Virus record (IMG/VR): IMGVR_UViG_3300032116_000195
Coordinates: 1-61,112 of that record
DNA length: 61,112 nt
From: a virus
Strand: one strand, 5' to 3'
Shown: positions 35,201 to 43,294 of the stretch, piece by piece
Layout: each line of letters starts with the position of its first letter
Position numbering within the stretch: the stretch's first letter is position 1
The notes under the pieces: generated by a model
The model's database searches: none
What the model was told of the DNA's origin: nothing
What the model saw: the letters and a program-made list of their open reading frames with translations, nothing else
Made by a program: the position numbers and the translations under genes

Positions 35201-35413
35201 TTATTTGTTATAGGTTTCGTTATAATATTCTTCGTTACTAAAGTGAGGGAGAGTGGGATGATTGATGGGCATCTCCTGACCATCAGCAAAGGCTTTTTTT
35301 ATCTGCTCTTTCTCCATTGCTTTGGCTTGTCTTATTAAATCACCATAAAGCATTCTTGCATTTTCTCCTAATACTTCAAATACCAACCATTCAACTGCCG
35401 TTTGTTGTGCCAT
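35201..35413 (-). CDS. MAQQTAVEWL-family small protein (copy 2)
   Basis: A 70-residue paralogue with MAQQTAVEWLVFEV, QAKAMEKEQIKKAF and the typical NEEYYNETYNK end. It is separated from copy 1 by three bases. The first 30 bases and the leader (AATAAACT before ATG) are nearly identical to copy 1, pointing to tandem duplication. Confidence 0.75.
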   Translation of the reverse strand: MAQQTAVEWLVFEVLGENARMLYGDLIRQAKAMEKEQIKKAFADGQEMPINHPTLPHFSNEEYYNETYNK

Positions 35414-35416
35414 AGT

Positions 35417-35665
35417 TTATTTGTTGTATGGTGATTTATTCAGAATCTTTGATTTAACACCTTTAAAAAATGCATCATTGAACTGATAGCTTTCAATTTC
35501 AAGAGCATTATCTATTGCTTCCTGCATATCGCCACTGTGTTCTGTGACGTTATACATCATCCATTTTGCTAAAGTTTCCACTGCTGTTAGAGAATTATAC
35601 AATCCATCTTTAGCATCTGCTTCCATGATTTCTTTTAGCATTTTCTTTTGTTCATTCTTTTCCAT
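35417..35665 (-). CDS. Small helical protein related to the MAQQTAVEWL family
   Basis: An 82-residue protein. The core LTAVETLAKWMM and the spacing to EIESYQFNDAFF resemble the TAVEWL family with a ~20-residue N-terminal addition (MEKNEQKKMLKEIMEAD). It overlaps the next upstream gene by 14 bases. Confidence 0.6.
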   Translation of the reverse strand: MEKNEQKKMLKEIMEADAKDGLYNSLTAVETLAKWMMYNVTEHSGDMQEAIDNALEIESYQFNDAFFKGVKSKILNKSPYNK

Positions 35666-35852
35666 CGACTATATTTTTTAATTGGTTCCAAATGCTTTCA
35701 GAATTTTCACCCCAGTAATGGTCGCACTTGTCATCTTTGATCGGGGGGTTGAGAAAGTAGGACTGTCTATAGCTAGGTTCTGCGGTGAACCTGTAGCATG
35801 ATTCTTTTGCTGGGCATCCTTCACCCGAGCACATTGTTATGTCCGGCATCAT
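35652..35852 (-). CDS. Cys-rich small protein
   Basis: A 66-residue protein with MCSGEGCPAKESCYRFTAEP, SYFLNPPI and KCDHYW, which gives four or more Cys suitable for zinc or an iron-sulfur site. This pattern (CP.K..CYR..A.P, SYF..PP, C..YW) recurs in phages. The start is one of two adjacent ATGs. It overlaps both neighbours. Confidence 0.65.
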   Translation of the reverse strand: MMPDITMCSGEGCPAKESCYRFTAEPSYRQSYFLNPPIKDDKCDHYWGENSESIWNQLKNIVDGKE

Positions 35853-36057
35853 TAATTAGTTTAGACCAAGCTGGATTGTAACTGTCCAGTGGTATTTGTT
35901 TTTTACGTTTGGGTTTACTAGTAAGGTGGTATGCTCTACAGATAGGGCACTTGTATACACGCTTAGGTTTCCTGTGTTCGCCACCCAAGCTGGTGATCTC
36001 TTTAACCCTCTTGACGGCATCTGCCTTGGTTCGGAATTTAGCTTTGTTGCATTGCAT
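35821..36057 (-). CDS. Zinc-finger-like small protein
   Basis: A 78-residue basic protein opening MQCNKAKFRTKADAVKRVKE, with KCPICRAYHLTSK (CxxC...H), a half zinc finger common in Bacteroidota phage proteins. It probably binds nucleic acid. It overlaps the genes on both sides (32 and 20 bases). Confidence 0.65.
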   Translation of the reverse strand: MQCNKAKFRTKADAVKRVKEITSLGGEHRKPKRVYKCPICRAYHLTSKPKRKKQIPLDSYNPAWSKLINDAGHNNVLG

Positions 36058-36208
36058 CTCTTTGATCGTTTATCCATAACTGCATTGAGTCAAGGACAGC
36101 TGTCTTATCTTCTTGGCTAAGTAACCAGAAGTCTTCTGATATGTTTACTATAGCCACGTCAAGCCTGCCGTCCTTGCTTACTGAATACCTTGCGCTTATT
36201 TCTCTCAT
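36038..36208 (-). CDS. Small acidic protein
   Basis: A 56-residue protein (MREISARYSVSKDGRLDV...) ending MQQS. It overlaps the upstream gene by four bases and the downstream gene by 20. A two-strand start (SARYSVSKDGRLDVAIVN) precedes an acidic helix. No family was recognised. Confidence 0.65.
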   Translation of the reverse strand: MREISARYSVSKDGRLDVAIVNISEDFWLLSQEDKTAVLDSMQLWINDQRDAMQQS

Positions 36209-36516
36209 AGTTTGTTTATAAAGTCTTCTAATTTCTTTTTAGTCTTGGAGTCCATGTGAGTTGCACACCTTAGTAGTTCGTCATAGAACAGATGATCTTT
36301 CTCCCGAGCTTCGCTCCTTCGGTCTGAAGGGATCTTCAATTCAATGGCGGTCTTCAGCCACCTCAGCTTGGTGATTACAGGTGGCATGGTCTCTCTAAAT
36401 GCAACATGCTTTTGCTTTAGCAGATCCTCTGCATACATCAGTGCGTTACATATACTGGCGTGCAACAACTCAAATGACTCTGCCTGTGACTCAGTTAACT
36501 TCATTGATGATCTCAT
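36205..36516 (-). CDS. Small helical protein
   Basis: About 103 residues from 36516; an internal ATG at 36504 (MKLTESQAES) is equally plausible. It is helical with ASICNALMYAEDLLKQKH and a basic end. It overlaps the upstream gene by 26 or 14 bases. The function is unknown. Confidence 0.6.
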   Translation of the reverse strand: MRSSMKLTESQAESFELLHASICNALMYAEDLLKQKHVAFRETMPPVITKLRWLKTAIELKIPSDRRSEAREKDHLFYDELLRCATHMDSKTKKKLEDFINKL

Positions 36517-36730
36517 TTATTTTTGAAAGAACCTGACCGATGACAATACCAATCTGCAAGTCGTTGCCTTCTTCGATGGCTCGGGAGAGAGATACTGATA
36601 TCCCTTTGAGGTCGTCTAGTATGGGGCTCTTGTCAACGAATACGTTTACATCTTGAGCTATAATGTCAACACTTACCTTGTCTGTTACTAATTTGTATTG
36701 TTCGTTATCCCTTAAGTATATATGTGTCAT
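36491..36730 (-). CDS. Small acidic protein
   Basis: A 79-residue protein (MTHIYLRDNEQYKLV...). Its start overlaps the end of the nucleotide kinase gene by 26 bases. An N-terminal beta hairpin is followed by two helices. The function is unknown. Confidence 0.6.
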   Translation of the reverse strand: MTHIYLRDNEQYKLVTDKVSVDIIAQDVNVFVDKSPILDDLKGISVSLSRAIEEGNDLQIGIVIGQVLSKINEIINEVN

Positions 36731-37244
36731 AAAGTATTCTTGTGGTTTCTTTTAAATCTTCCAGTGTTCCATTGTTCTCGATGATGGCGTCAAAGTCCCA
36801 GTCGTTTAGTGCGGTCTCAGATGGGTGATCATTCACTGGACCAAAGCCAGTTCTGTTGACCCTGACTATTATTCCGCCATAGTCTTTGATCTCTTGGGCT
36901 TCGTTAGGGAATCTTACGTCAGTGATAACCCACCTTGAATACTGGCTGTGGTCTGCAAACAAAGCATTGACCCAAGCCTTTTCATGGAGGTTGTTTCTAA
37001 TGGCTTCGGTTCCCAGCCGCTGAAGTAACTCCCGAGCTGTCATGTTCCATCCCGGCAGAACCTTTGTCTTGAAATGCTGGTTCTCGAAGTTGTATGCATC
37101 AAAGCCTGTCAACATACTGGCGATATACTTGAGCTTGCCGGAGAACTTCTTCACCTCAAACGTTGGCATCTGCTGCCTGATGAATCTGGCAACCTCGTCC
37201 TTCCCTGACTTTGCATATCCACTGAGTCCAACTAGTTTAATCAT
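36705..37244 (-). CDS. Deoxynucleoside monophosphate kinase
   Basis: A 179-residue P-loop kinase. GLSGYAKSGKDEVA (residues 6-19) is the nucleotide-binding loop. TARELLQRLGTEAIR and WVITDVRFPNEA are the hallmarks of the phage dNMP kinase family (T4 gene 1 type). It would phosphorylate dNMPs to feed DNA synthesis. It overlaps its upstream neighbour by four bases. Confidence 0.85.
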   Translation of the reverse strand: MIKLVGLSGYAKSGKDEVARFIRQQMPTFEVKKFSGKLKYIASMLTGFDAYNFENQHFKTKVLPGWNMTARELLQRLGTEAIRNNLHEKAWVNALFADHSQYSRWVITDVRFPNEAQEIKDYGGIIVRVNRTGFGPVNDHPSETALNDWDFDAIIENNGTLEDLKETTRILYDTYILKG

Positions 37245-37510
37245 ATTGATCTGTATGTTTTAACTTCCTTTAATTCTAATCTTCCTTCATATTGTGCCAG
37301 TAGCAGAGCTGTCAGGTACTCAGCTTCGTGGTAGTCCAGTACCAGCTCTTGACCAGCGATCTCGATAGTGATATCATCACCGCTATCCAGAATACCAGCC
37401 AGATACTCTCCATCTTTTTGGTTAATGGTAGTTGTCCTGTCTCCTTTCTCGATGGTATACTCCCAGTGTATTGGTCCTTCGTCTATCTTATGTGATACGT
37501 ATACTTGCAT
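37241..37510 (-). CDS. Small acidic beta protein
   Basis: An 89-residue protein (MQVYVSHKIDEGPIHW...) with alternating strands and acidic turns (DSGDDITIEIAGQEL). It lies upstream of the dNMP kinase with a four-base overlap and downstream of a GC-rich hairpin. No family was recognised. Confidence 0.6.
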   Translation of the reverse strand: MQVYVSHKIDEGPIHWEYTIEKGDRTTTINQKDGEYLAGILDSGDDITIEIAGQELVLDYHEAEYLTALLLAQYEGRLELKEVKTYRSI

Positions 37511-37527
37511 TTGGTTTGTTTTAGAAA

Positions 37528-37547
37528 GGGGAGGAGTTACCCTCCCC
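37528..37547 (-). terminator. GC-rich hairpin in the 37.5-kb gap
   Basis: GGGGAGG pairs with CCTCCCC around a 6-base loop. The following U-run is short (TTT), so it may attenuate rather than end transcription between the 37554 and 37241 genes. Confidence 0.45.
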
Positions 37548-37553
37548 CTTAAT

Positions 37554-37769
37554 TTAGAATGGTAAGTCGCTTGCTGCTTTTGCTTTTGGTTCGTAGTTGT
37601 CTTCAGTCAGTCTATAGTCTGGAGACTTCTCACCTTCTTTCTTGAAGCCATTAGGCCACATAGTGTAGCGTTTGTCTCCAATAGTTAGAGAGAGAATTTC
37701 TACTTGTCCTTTAGATGTGTTGATCACCTTGCGCCAAGCTGCGCCTACTGATTGGTTTGCTGTACTCAT
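37554..37769 (-). CDS. Small conserved protein (DUF736-like)
   Basis: A 71-residue protein with SVGAAWRKVINTSKGQVEILSL and MWPNGFKKEGEKSPDYRL. The pattern of Trp, Lys and the 'PDYRL' end resembles small DUF736-type proteins found near replication genes. The function is unknown. It lies between the GIY-YIG endonuclease and the hairpin. Confidence 0.6.
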   Translation of the reverse strand: MSTANQSVGAAWRKVINTSKGQVEILSLTIGDKRYTMWPNGFKKEGEKSPDYRLTEDNYEPKAKAASDLPF

Positions 37770-37794
37770 TGTACTTGTTTTTGGTTATTAAAAA

Positions 37795-38547
37795 TTATTG
37801 TTTCCATTTCCATACATACCCATATGCAGTTAGATGTCCGGGTTTGTTATTTGCACATAGAGATATACTTGAATGGCTCTTTCCGATTGACCTAGCGGCT
37901 GCACATGCTGACTCATACTCAGCCAATAATTCTCCATCTAGAGAATACATTAGTATTCTCTTAGAGAATCTTTCTGTAAACCTTTGTCTCCCTGATATTG
38001 ACTTCCCAGTATTAATTGATGATTCTATCTCATCCCACTCTGGAGTATCACCGTAGTGACAAAAAGTAATTCCCTTACTATGATATTGCTTCTTGTGTAT
38101 ACATGCATGTACTGCACCTCTATTTACTCCTGTAGCAAAGGATGCTTCTGATATGCTCTCAAAAGATCCAATATGATTTTTTGTACTAACATCATATGCA
38201 TCTATCGCGTATGACATCTTAAGTTTAAATGACCTCGATCTTTTTCTTTTAGAATATTCTGAGTCTATTCTGCCAAACGAACCATCGCCACCAAATGTTA
38301 GGTTCACAAGATGTCCAGAATTATCTATTCTCCTACCATAAATAGATATAAAGAATTTCTCCCACTCTTTTGCATCATCTACAGACTCAAACTCTTTTAC
38401 TATATCTATCGTGTATGAAGTTTTACCTACTATGTTTTTCCAAAATTTATTACGAGAAGTCTTTTCGTTCGGCCTGTACTTATCTCCTATACCTACATAA
38501 AATACTTGACCATTATCATCCCTAATATGTTGATATAAGTAGTACAT
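37795..38547 (-). CDS. GIY-YIG homing endonuclease with NUMOD1 repeats
   Basis: A 250-residue protein. Residues 1-90 form the nuclease domain (YYLYQHIRDDNGQVFYVGIG, then EWEKFFISIYGRR). NUMOD1-like modules follow (DAYDVSTKNHIGSFESISEA, then VNRGAVHACIHKK; later ILMYSLDGELLAEYESACAA). It is free-standing and AT-richer than its neighbours. It lies in an intergenic site behind an elaborate hairpin leader that includes a terminator (38550-38662), so its translation or transcription is probably held down. It has no GHTCGGGGG site. Confidence 0.88.
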   Translation of the reverse strand: MYYLYQHIRDDNGQVFYVGIGDKYRPNEKTSRNKFWKNIVGKTSYTIDIVKEFESVDDAKEWEKFFISIYGRRIDNSGHLVNLTFGGDGSFGRIDSEYSKRKRSRSFKLKMSYAIDAYDVSTKNHIGSFESISEASFATGVNRGAVHACIHKKQYHSKGITFCHYGDTPEWDEIESSINTGKSISGRQRFTERFSKRILMYSLDGELLAEYESACAAARSIGKSHSSISLCANNKPGHLTAYGYVWKWKQ

Positions 38548-38549
38548 AC

Positions 38550-38662
38550 AAAAACAAAAGCCCCGTCCAGATGCGAGCTGAAACGGGGCGGATTATTACT
38601 AACCCTTAGTCGGCTCGCATTTCGCCTAAGGATTAATGCAAAGCTCAAAAGATATCTCTGCA
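38550..38662 (-). ncRNA. Three-hairpin leader with kissing loops and terminator
   Basis: Reading leftward: hairpin A is TGCAGAG/CTTTGCA (38637-38662). Hairpin B is CCTTAG/CTAAGG (38604-38631) with GCTCGCAT or its complement in the loop (38613-38620). Hairpin C is GCCCCGT/ACGGGGC (38560-38589) with the exact 8-nt complement in its loop (38571-38578), followed by a T-rich tract. B and C can kiss by eight pairs, or form an alternative long helix that would dissolve the terminator. It lies directly before the ATG of the GIY-YIG gene, so it is probably an attenuator or sequestering leader. Confidence 0.6.
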
Positions 38663-38671
38663 CATCTCCTT

Positions 38672-38690
38672 AAAACAGGGGGTGAATTAT
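38672..38690 (-). repeat. 19-nt post-stop repeat, copy 1
   Basis: ATAATTCACCCCCTGTTTT (- strand) begins within the stop codon region of the small gene at 38687. An exact copy lies at 57446-57464 on the + strand, also beginning at a stop codon. Confidence 0.75.
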
Positions 38691-38831
38691 TTCTTCAGGT
38701 TTATGGTTAAGAAATAATTGAACAGGTAAGCTCCGATCTCAAGGCGTTTGTCTTCCGGATCGTAGAGAAAAGTGAATGTGGGGATGATCATGTATACATC
38801 GATCTCGCCAGCGTCAATAACTAGTTTCATG
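38687..38831 (-). pseudogene. Small gene with an apparent one-base frameshift
   Basis: From the ATG at 38831 the reading is MKLV and then Y-stop. Dropping one T in the TTT at about 38819-38821 gives a smooth 47-residue protein (MKLVIDAGEIDVYMIIPTF...), ending LTINLKK at 38687. The downstream frame alone offers an ATG at 38791 (34 residues). It is either a sequencing or assembly slip, a recent frameshift, or a gene using the internal start. The leader before 38831 (AATCATCAAACC) is typical of real starts here. Confidence 0.55.
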
Positions 38832-38842
38832 GTTTGATGATT

Positions 38843-39058
38843 TTATATTCCGAGGTTTAATTGCTTTTCTTTTTTCTTTTTGAATACTGTTACTACCGCA
38901 TCACCGTGCCTTACACTACCTTCCGACAGCCATCCCTCTTCAAGCAGGTCGGCAATAGTCTCTTTTAGCTCCTCAATGCTTCCGCCAGTTATCATGTGTA
39001 ATCCTTCGAGAGACGACTGAGGGTGGTTCGTTAGTATCCTCTTTACTAGTTCTTTCAT
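38843..39058 (-). CDS. Small helix-turn-helix-like protein
   Basis: A 71-residue protein. ILTNHPQSSLEGLHMITGGSIEELKETIADLLEEGWLSEG has the look of a small winged helix, with VTVFKKKKEK as the wing and basic tail. It overlaps the nuclease gene by four bases. It may bind DNA. The function is unknown. Confidence 0.55.
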   Translation of the reverse strand: MKELVKRILTNHPQSSLEGLHMITGGSIEELKETIADLLEEGWLSEGSVRHGDAVVTVFKKKKEKQLNLGI

Positions 39059-39405
39059 GGTTTAATAATTTGGTTTGTAATTAGTGATTGTATTATCTCT
39101 CTGAAGTCTTCTATATCCATCGCAACTATAGTACCCTTCCTATTCTTTTTATGTAGCACTATATTCCAATTTGTATCCTTTGGCATACTATCAAGAATAT
39201 CATGCATGCTTCCGAGCTTTTCTACAGCTTTGCACTGAACTGATAATGGGTCTGTGTTTGTTAGATCTATACCTTGATCATCCTTCATCTTGGATTCAAA
39301 CCTTGATGTGTTACACTTTTCGAACCCTAGATCACGAAAGAACTTTACCATATCTCTTTCGAATGAATGACCTTTGACTCTTGCTGACTTTCCTTTCGTT
39401 GCCAT
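39055..39405 (-). CDS. PD-(D/E)XK nuclease, Holliday-resolvase-like
   Basis: A 116-residue protein. KGHSFERDMVKFFRDLGF is the first helix with its Glu. DQGIDL supplies the Asp and SVQCKAVEKL the QxK motif. The order E...D...QxK and the size match archaeal Hjc and VRR-type nucleases. It probably resolves branched recombination or replication intermediates alongside the primase-helicase. It overlaps the upstream gene by 61 bases. Confidence 0.7.
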   Translation of the reverse strand: MATKGKSARVKGHSFERDMVKFFRDLGFEKCNTSRFESKMKDDQGIDLTNTDPLSVQCKAVEKLGSMHDILDSMPKDTNWNIVLHKKNRKGTIVAMDIEDFREIIQSLITNQIIKP

Positions 39406-39641
39406 ATTCTTCCTGTTTTATGTAGCTCTTCAATCGTTGACCAGCTTACAGATTCATGAAAGACTGTAGGGTGGAACTCATTCTTTCTGTATACCTGCTG
39501 CATGTAGTATGTCTTGTTGGGTTGTATATCTTCTAGCTTTGTTGGTTCTAGAAGGTTCTCCCCCGAACTGTCCTCCACATACTCAAGCCATTGACCTCCG
39601 TTATTGAACGTCCTCCAGTTCTCCTTAAAGAGAATCTGCAA
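39345..39641 (-). CDS. Small protein downstream of primase-helicase
   Basis: A 98-residue reading from TTG at 39641 (MQILFKENWRTFNNGGQW...), which overlaps the helicase end by 17 bases. The ATG at 39710 would add a Ser/Arg-rich stretch (MAATRRSSSASRS) buried inside the helicase frame and is less likely. The C-terminal 61 bases overlap the nuclease gene. It carries GQWLEYVEDSSGENLLEP and aromatic-rich strands. The function is unknown; it may be a replication accessory protein. Confidence 0.5.
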   Translation of the reverse strand: MQILFKENWRTFNNGGQWLEYVEDSSGENLLEPTKLEDIQPNKTYYMQQVYRKNEFHPTVFHESVSWSTIEELHKTGRIWQRKESQQESKVIHSKEIW

Positions 39642-41355
39642 GTGAGGCGAAACCTTGGATGTCTTTGTTCGTGATCGGCTGGCCGATGAACTTCGTCTTG
39701 TCGCTGCCATCGTTTAGTTTTTCTACTGGGTGATATCTGCTGTTGTTGATATTGAATTGGAAGTAGTTGACTCCAACCTGACCTGAGTACTTAAACCTTA
39801 CCTTCCATCTGTGTAGTTCAGTCTGCTTGGTCTCGAGGTTTCTGTAGACAGTCATACCATTGTCAGGTAGGTTGAACCAGTGTGACGAGTCTCCAACATC
39901 GTATCCGTTAGGGACTCTGTAGATGCCACTCTTGATCTCAGTCATCTTCTTTGGGTGCGCCACAAGAAATACATGGACACCAAAGTTTCTGGCGAACCTT
40001 GACACATCGTTCATCATGTTCTTTATCTGGTGGTGTCTAGTATCGGTCTGGTTACTCATACTCTTCTCGACAGTACTCATGTTGTCGATGACCATGATGT
40101 TCACGCCAAACCTCTTGACCATGTCTTTGGCCTTCTCAAGGATACCCTCAATAGATAGGTCGTTATCTGACAACCGATAGTACTTGAAGTGTTCGTTCAT
40201 GAATGGCGTCCACTCCTCAATTTCATCACGGGTGATCCTGCTGCTGTAGTCAGACTTGAAGAAGGACTTTCCTATGCCAATCTGATACATATCAGATAAT
40301 GCAAAGGCTGTGTTGGCCTCCTCGGCTGAGTAGATGAATGACTTCAGTCCGTGCATCTCCGCCAGCTTAAAGATGACGTTCTTGATGAAGGTGGACTTGC
40401 CGTGTCCCGGTATGCCAGTCACGAGAGTAACCTGACCGGGATGCCAGATGAAGTCCATACCAATGTCAAAGCCTTGAGGAGTACCCTCGTCATATAGACT
40501 GAGAACCTCATGCTTTACAGATAGTGCATCGTCAATACCTTCTACAGGAAACGGACTGGCTGAGTTGTAACACTCGACCAATCCTGCTGTTCCGCTGTTG
40601 ATCAGGGTATCGTTGGCGTCCTTGTATGGGAGTTCAATGATCCAGCAGTTGGATTTGCCCAGCCTTCTGGCTAACTCGTTTCTCAGAGCTATGCCAGCCT
40701 CGTCCATGTCTGTAGCTAAGCAGATCCTCTTGCCATCAAAGATGTGGTACACCTCGTCAAGCCATTCCAGCTTCTGTGATCCTTTGCTTGCTCCGTTGGG
40801 TACAGAGATTACGTTCTTGATGCCAGCCTCGTAAAACGAGAGCGCATCCATTTCGCCTTCGACAATAACCAGTTCAGTGTCAGAATTGTCAATTGCAACG
40901 TCAATCCCGTAAGGAATAAGCTGAGCACCAGAAACCATTTTAAAATGCTTATCACTAGTCCTGTACTTGATGTTGATGAGTTCGCCATTGTAGTAGTAGT
41001 TGAAGTGAATGGTGTTTCTCTGTTCGCTAACCTGAGGCATGTATTCCAGCCCCTCTGATATCTTATATCTAATGAGAGTCTGATTGGATATCCCCCGATC
41101 TGCAAACCATTTGACTACGCCATCACTTAAGGTCTTGAGTTCTGTCATCGGCCTGAAGTATTCCTTCTTTGGCGTCTTGATAGATCCCTTCCAACCACAG
41201 TTATGGCAGTTCCATATACCTTCAGCCACATCAACGCTGAGGCAAGGATCGCTCTTATGCTTCCTGCTGTCAGAGCACTTTGGACAGACAACCTTGACGT
41301 TGCCTCTCTGTCCATCTCTGACATTAATGCCCAATGATCTGAGTTGCTGAATCAT
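39625..41355 (-). CDS. Bifunctional primase-helicase (T7 gp4-like)
   Basis: A 576-residue protein. N-terminal zinc ribbon: CPKC (~24) and CHNC (~50). TOPRIM primase core: VIVEGEMDALSFYEAG (~165) and LATDMDEAG (~215). DnaB-type helicase: Walker A GIPGHGKST (~320), Walker B VNIMVIDNMS (~425), then the VFLVAHPKK motif (~470). It synthesises primers and unwinds DNA at the fork. It lies directly downstream of a Phg_2220_C-type initiator, with a 32-base overlap. Confidence 0.9.
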   Translation of the reverse strand: MIQQLRSLGINVRDGQRGNVKVVCPKCSDSRKHKSDPCLSVDVAEGIWNCHNCGWKGSIKTPKKEYFRPMTELKTLSDGVVKWFADRGISNQTLIRYKISEGLEYMPQVSEQRNTIHFNYYYNGELINIKYRTSDKHFKMVSGAQLIPYGIDVAIDNSDTELVIVEGEMDALSFYEAGIKNVISVPNGASKGSQKLEWLDEVYHIFDGKRICLATDMDEAGIALRNELARRLGKSNCWIIELPYKDANDTLINSGTAGLVECYNSASPFPVEGIDDALSVKHEVLSLYDEGTPQGFDIGMDFIWHPGQVTLVTGIPGHGKSTFIKNVIFKLAEMHGLKSFIYSAEEANTAFALSDMYQIGIGKSFFKSDYSSRITRDEIEEWTPFMNEHFKYYRLSDNDLSIEGILEKAKDMVKRFGVNIMVIDNMSTVEKSMSNQTDTRHHQIKNMMNDVSRFARNFGVHVFLVAHPKKMTEIKSGIYRVPNGYDVGDSSHWFNLPDNGMTVYRNLETKQTELHRWKVRFKYSGQVGVNYFQFNINNSRYHPVEKLNDGSDKTKFIGQPITNKDIQGFASLADSL

Positions 41356-41908
41356 GTTTCTGTTTGTTTAGCCAGTAGTGGTTGGCGTCATCTAAATATT
41401 TGAGGAACTTGCCGGAGAATAGAGTTGATGGTCTGTTGTACTCCTTCATCTTATCGTCATCGCCCCAGCTTTCTTTCTTGTGGACGATCACACTTCTGAA
41501 GTGATCGAGTGTCAGCTTGCTGTTCTGCTTCAAGATCTTCTTGACGAGTTCGATGTTGGAGTGGAGCTGATACTTAGTACCGTTGACCTCATTGAAGTAT
41601 TGCACAACCTGCTTAGCTAAATCATCGTGGGCTGTGGTTGTGACAACCTCTTCACCTTCATGCGCCAGATACCATTTGTTGGAAGGGTAGTAGTATCCAT
41701 TCTCTAACTTTTCTATCAGGCCCATTTCAATCAGAGTCTTCATCGACTGACTGATAGTACCAGAACTCAGACCGAGCAACTCAGATAGGTAGATAACCCC
41801 AGTTCCCTTCATCAAGGGACGGAGTTGAGCACATGCATGGCATACCATGTACGTGACGGGCGTGAGATTTAACTTCGCCCGAACTGAGTGATCGATTACT
41901 GATATCAT
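41324..41908 (-). CDS. Replication initiator/helicase-loader-like protein
   Basis: A 194-residue protein. The N-terminal winged helix (VIYLSELLGLSSGTISQSMKTLIEMGLIEKLENG) is followed by a C-terminal domain with the YNRPSTLFSGKFLKYLDD signature of the Phg_2220_C family, typical of phage replication proteins that load the helicase. Its overlap with the primase-helicase fits this role. Confidence 0.75.
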   Translation of the reverse strand: MISVIDHSVRAKLNLTPVTYMVCHACAQLRPLMKGTGVIYLSELLGLSSGTISQSMKTLIEMGLIEKLENGYYYPSNKWYLAHEGEEVVTTTAHDDLAKQVVQYFNEVNGTKYQLHSNIELVKKILKQNSKLTLDHFRSVIVHKKESWGDDDKMKEYNRPSTLFSGKFLKYLDDANHYWLNKQKHDSATQIIGH

Positions 41909-42288
41909 AGATAGTCTTCAAGTTTGATGTATGGGTTTCGCTTGGTGTGGAACTTGATGGCATTGAGACAGAGGCAGGTCTTGACGTACAGCTTGTTGAC
42001 CGAGTCATCAAACTGCCTGAGCGTACCATTATCTTCTCTATTCTTACCCTCTTTGTAGTATTCCCTGAAGACGGACACCTTGTGTCGGAACGAATCGTAT
42101 CCGCAGTCGATGTACTCCATGATGTCGGTGGTATCGAAGCCGTACATATCCGCCAGTCCAACAAATACCGTTCGTGCCAGCTCCTTGTTTCCTTCATACT
42201 CCTCTGAAACCTGCATTGGCTTTAGACCTTCTCTGTCCCAGACAAAGTTTGGTCTCATCACCTTTTCAATCTCATTTAGCTTTATCAT
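41905..42288 (-). CDS. Small helical protein of the replication block
   Basis: A 127-residue protein from the ATG at 42288 (MIKLNEIEKVMRPNF). The upstream in-frame ATG at 42354 lies inside the exonuclease gene and adds an unlikely 22 residues. Residues ~50-80 (GFDTTDIMEYIDCGYDSFRHKVSVFRE) look like a helix-turn-helix of the DnaA domain IV type. It may be a DNA-binding replication accessory protein. Confidence 0.6.
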   Translation of the reverse strand: MIKLNEIEKVMRPNFVWDREGLKPMQVSEEYEGNKELARTVFVGLADMYGFDTTDIMEYIDCGYDSFRHKVSVFREYYKEGKNREDNGTLRQFDDSVNKLYVKTCLCLNAIKFHTKRNPYIKLEDYL

Positions 42289-42310
42289 TGCTTTTACATT
42301 TGTTATTTTA

Positions 42311-43294
42311 TCACAATCTGACCTGAAACTGTTTTCTCCATGTGATCTTTCCACTCGGAAGGTTCATAATCGTTGCACCCTCTTTCTCCATCACCTGCTT
42401 GAGTCTGTTCTGGTAGAGCTGCTTGTCACTCTCGAGTGCTTTGATGTCTGAGTTCAGCTTGGTGTATGTGTATGCCCACTGCTCATGCTCATCTGATCCC
42501 TGCATGGCGATCTCATTCTCCCGAGCCTTATGCTTTTCAGAAACAAAGTCATTGAATGCCTGAGAGCTGTCAGCCTCTGGTTCAAAGTGTGATGCTATTT
42601 GCAACGCCTCATCTATCGGTGCACCACTGATAGCCTTCCTTGCCTCTGATACACGCCTATTGAAATTGATGGCGGCATCCAGTATCGCCATTTGAATCTC
42701 AGCATCTGCCTCGAACGTCACGCAACCCAGATCTCTTCCGTCCTTGAGGTAGCAGATCTCAGCGTAGTTCCATTCAGTAACAAGCATGTAGTGCTGCACT
42801 TGAAGGAGATAGCTCGGGGGTAGTCCAGCCTCATAGGAGTCAGCAGAGTAGCCGGAGATCGTCTTGATCTCCAGCACTCCTGACTTTTTCCCGTAGCTTG
42901 GATGTTTGGTTATCTTGGCATCGATGTTGGCGAAAAGAAAAGGGTACTTAGGATTCTCGATGATGGCTTTAACCTTCCTAAACTTCTTAATCTTATTGTC
43001 GGATAGGGTGTTAGTGATCCAGCCTTCTTCAGTGCCGTCATAATACTGCCAGCACTTGGCGACATAATCTTCTAATTGTTTGCCGTGAAGAATAGCCGAA
43101 TTGATTTTAGTTGGTAAGTTGGACAGTCCTATAGCTTGGTAGAATAAATTAATAGCACTCTTATATTTATTCAAACCCAACAGAGTACCAGCATCTGATC
43201 CCCCGATCATGCCCCTATTTACAAAAGACTGGCGCAGGGTTTGCCATTCGGCCTCGCTGAGCTTAGCCGTTGGAGTTAGTTTCAAGTGCTTCAT
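42311..43294 (-). CDS. YqaJ/lambda-type 5'-3' exonuclease
   Basis: A 327-residue PD-(D/E)XK nuclease. GMIGGSDAGTLLGLNKYKS (~30), HGKQLEDYVA (~72), FLFANIDAKI (~120), VLEIKTI (~140) and the LLQVQHYMLVT helix (~165) are the ordered motifs of the YqaJ viral recombinase family. The C-terminal ~130 residues are a coiled-coil extension. It is paired with the ERF gene immediately upstream (four-base overlap), giving a complete exonuclease plus annealing recombination module. Confidence 0.88.
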   Translation of the reverse strand: MKHLKLTPTAKLSEAEWQTLRQSFVNRGMIGGSDAGTLLGLNKYKSAINLFYQAIGLSNLPTKINSAILHGKQLEDYVAKCWQYYDGTEEGWITNTLSDNKIKKFRKVKAIIENPKYPFLFANIDAKITKHPSYGKKSGVLEIKTISGYSADSYEAGLPPSYLLQVQHYMLVTEWNYAEICYLKDGRDLGCVTFEADAEIQMAILDAAINFNRRVSEARKAISGAPIDEALQIASHFEPEADSSQAFNDFVSEKHKARENEIAMQGSDEHEQWAYTYTKLNSDIKALESDKQLYQNRLKQVMEKEGATIMNLPSGKITWRKQFQVRL

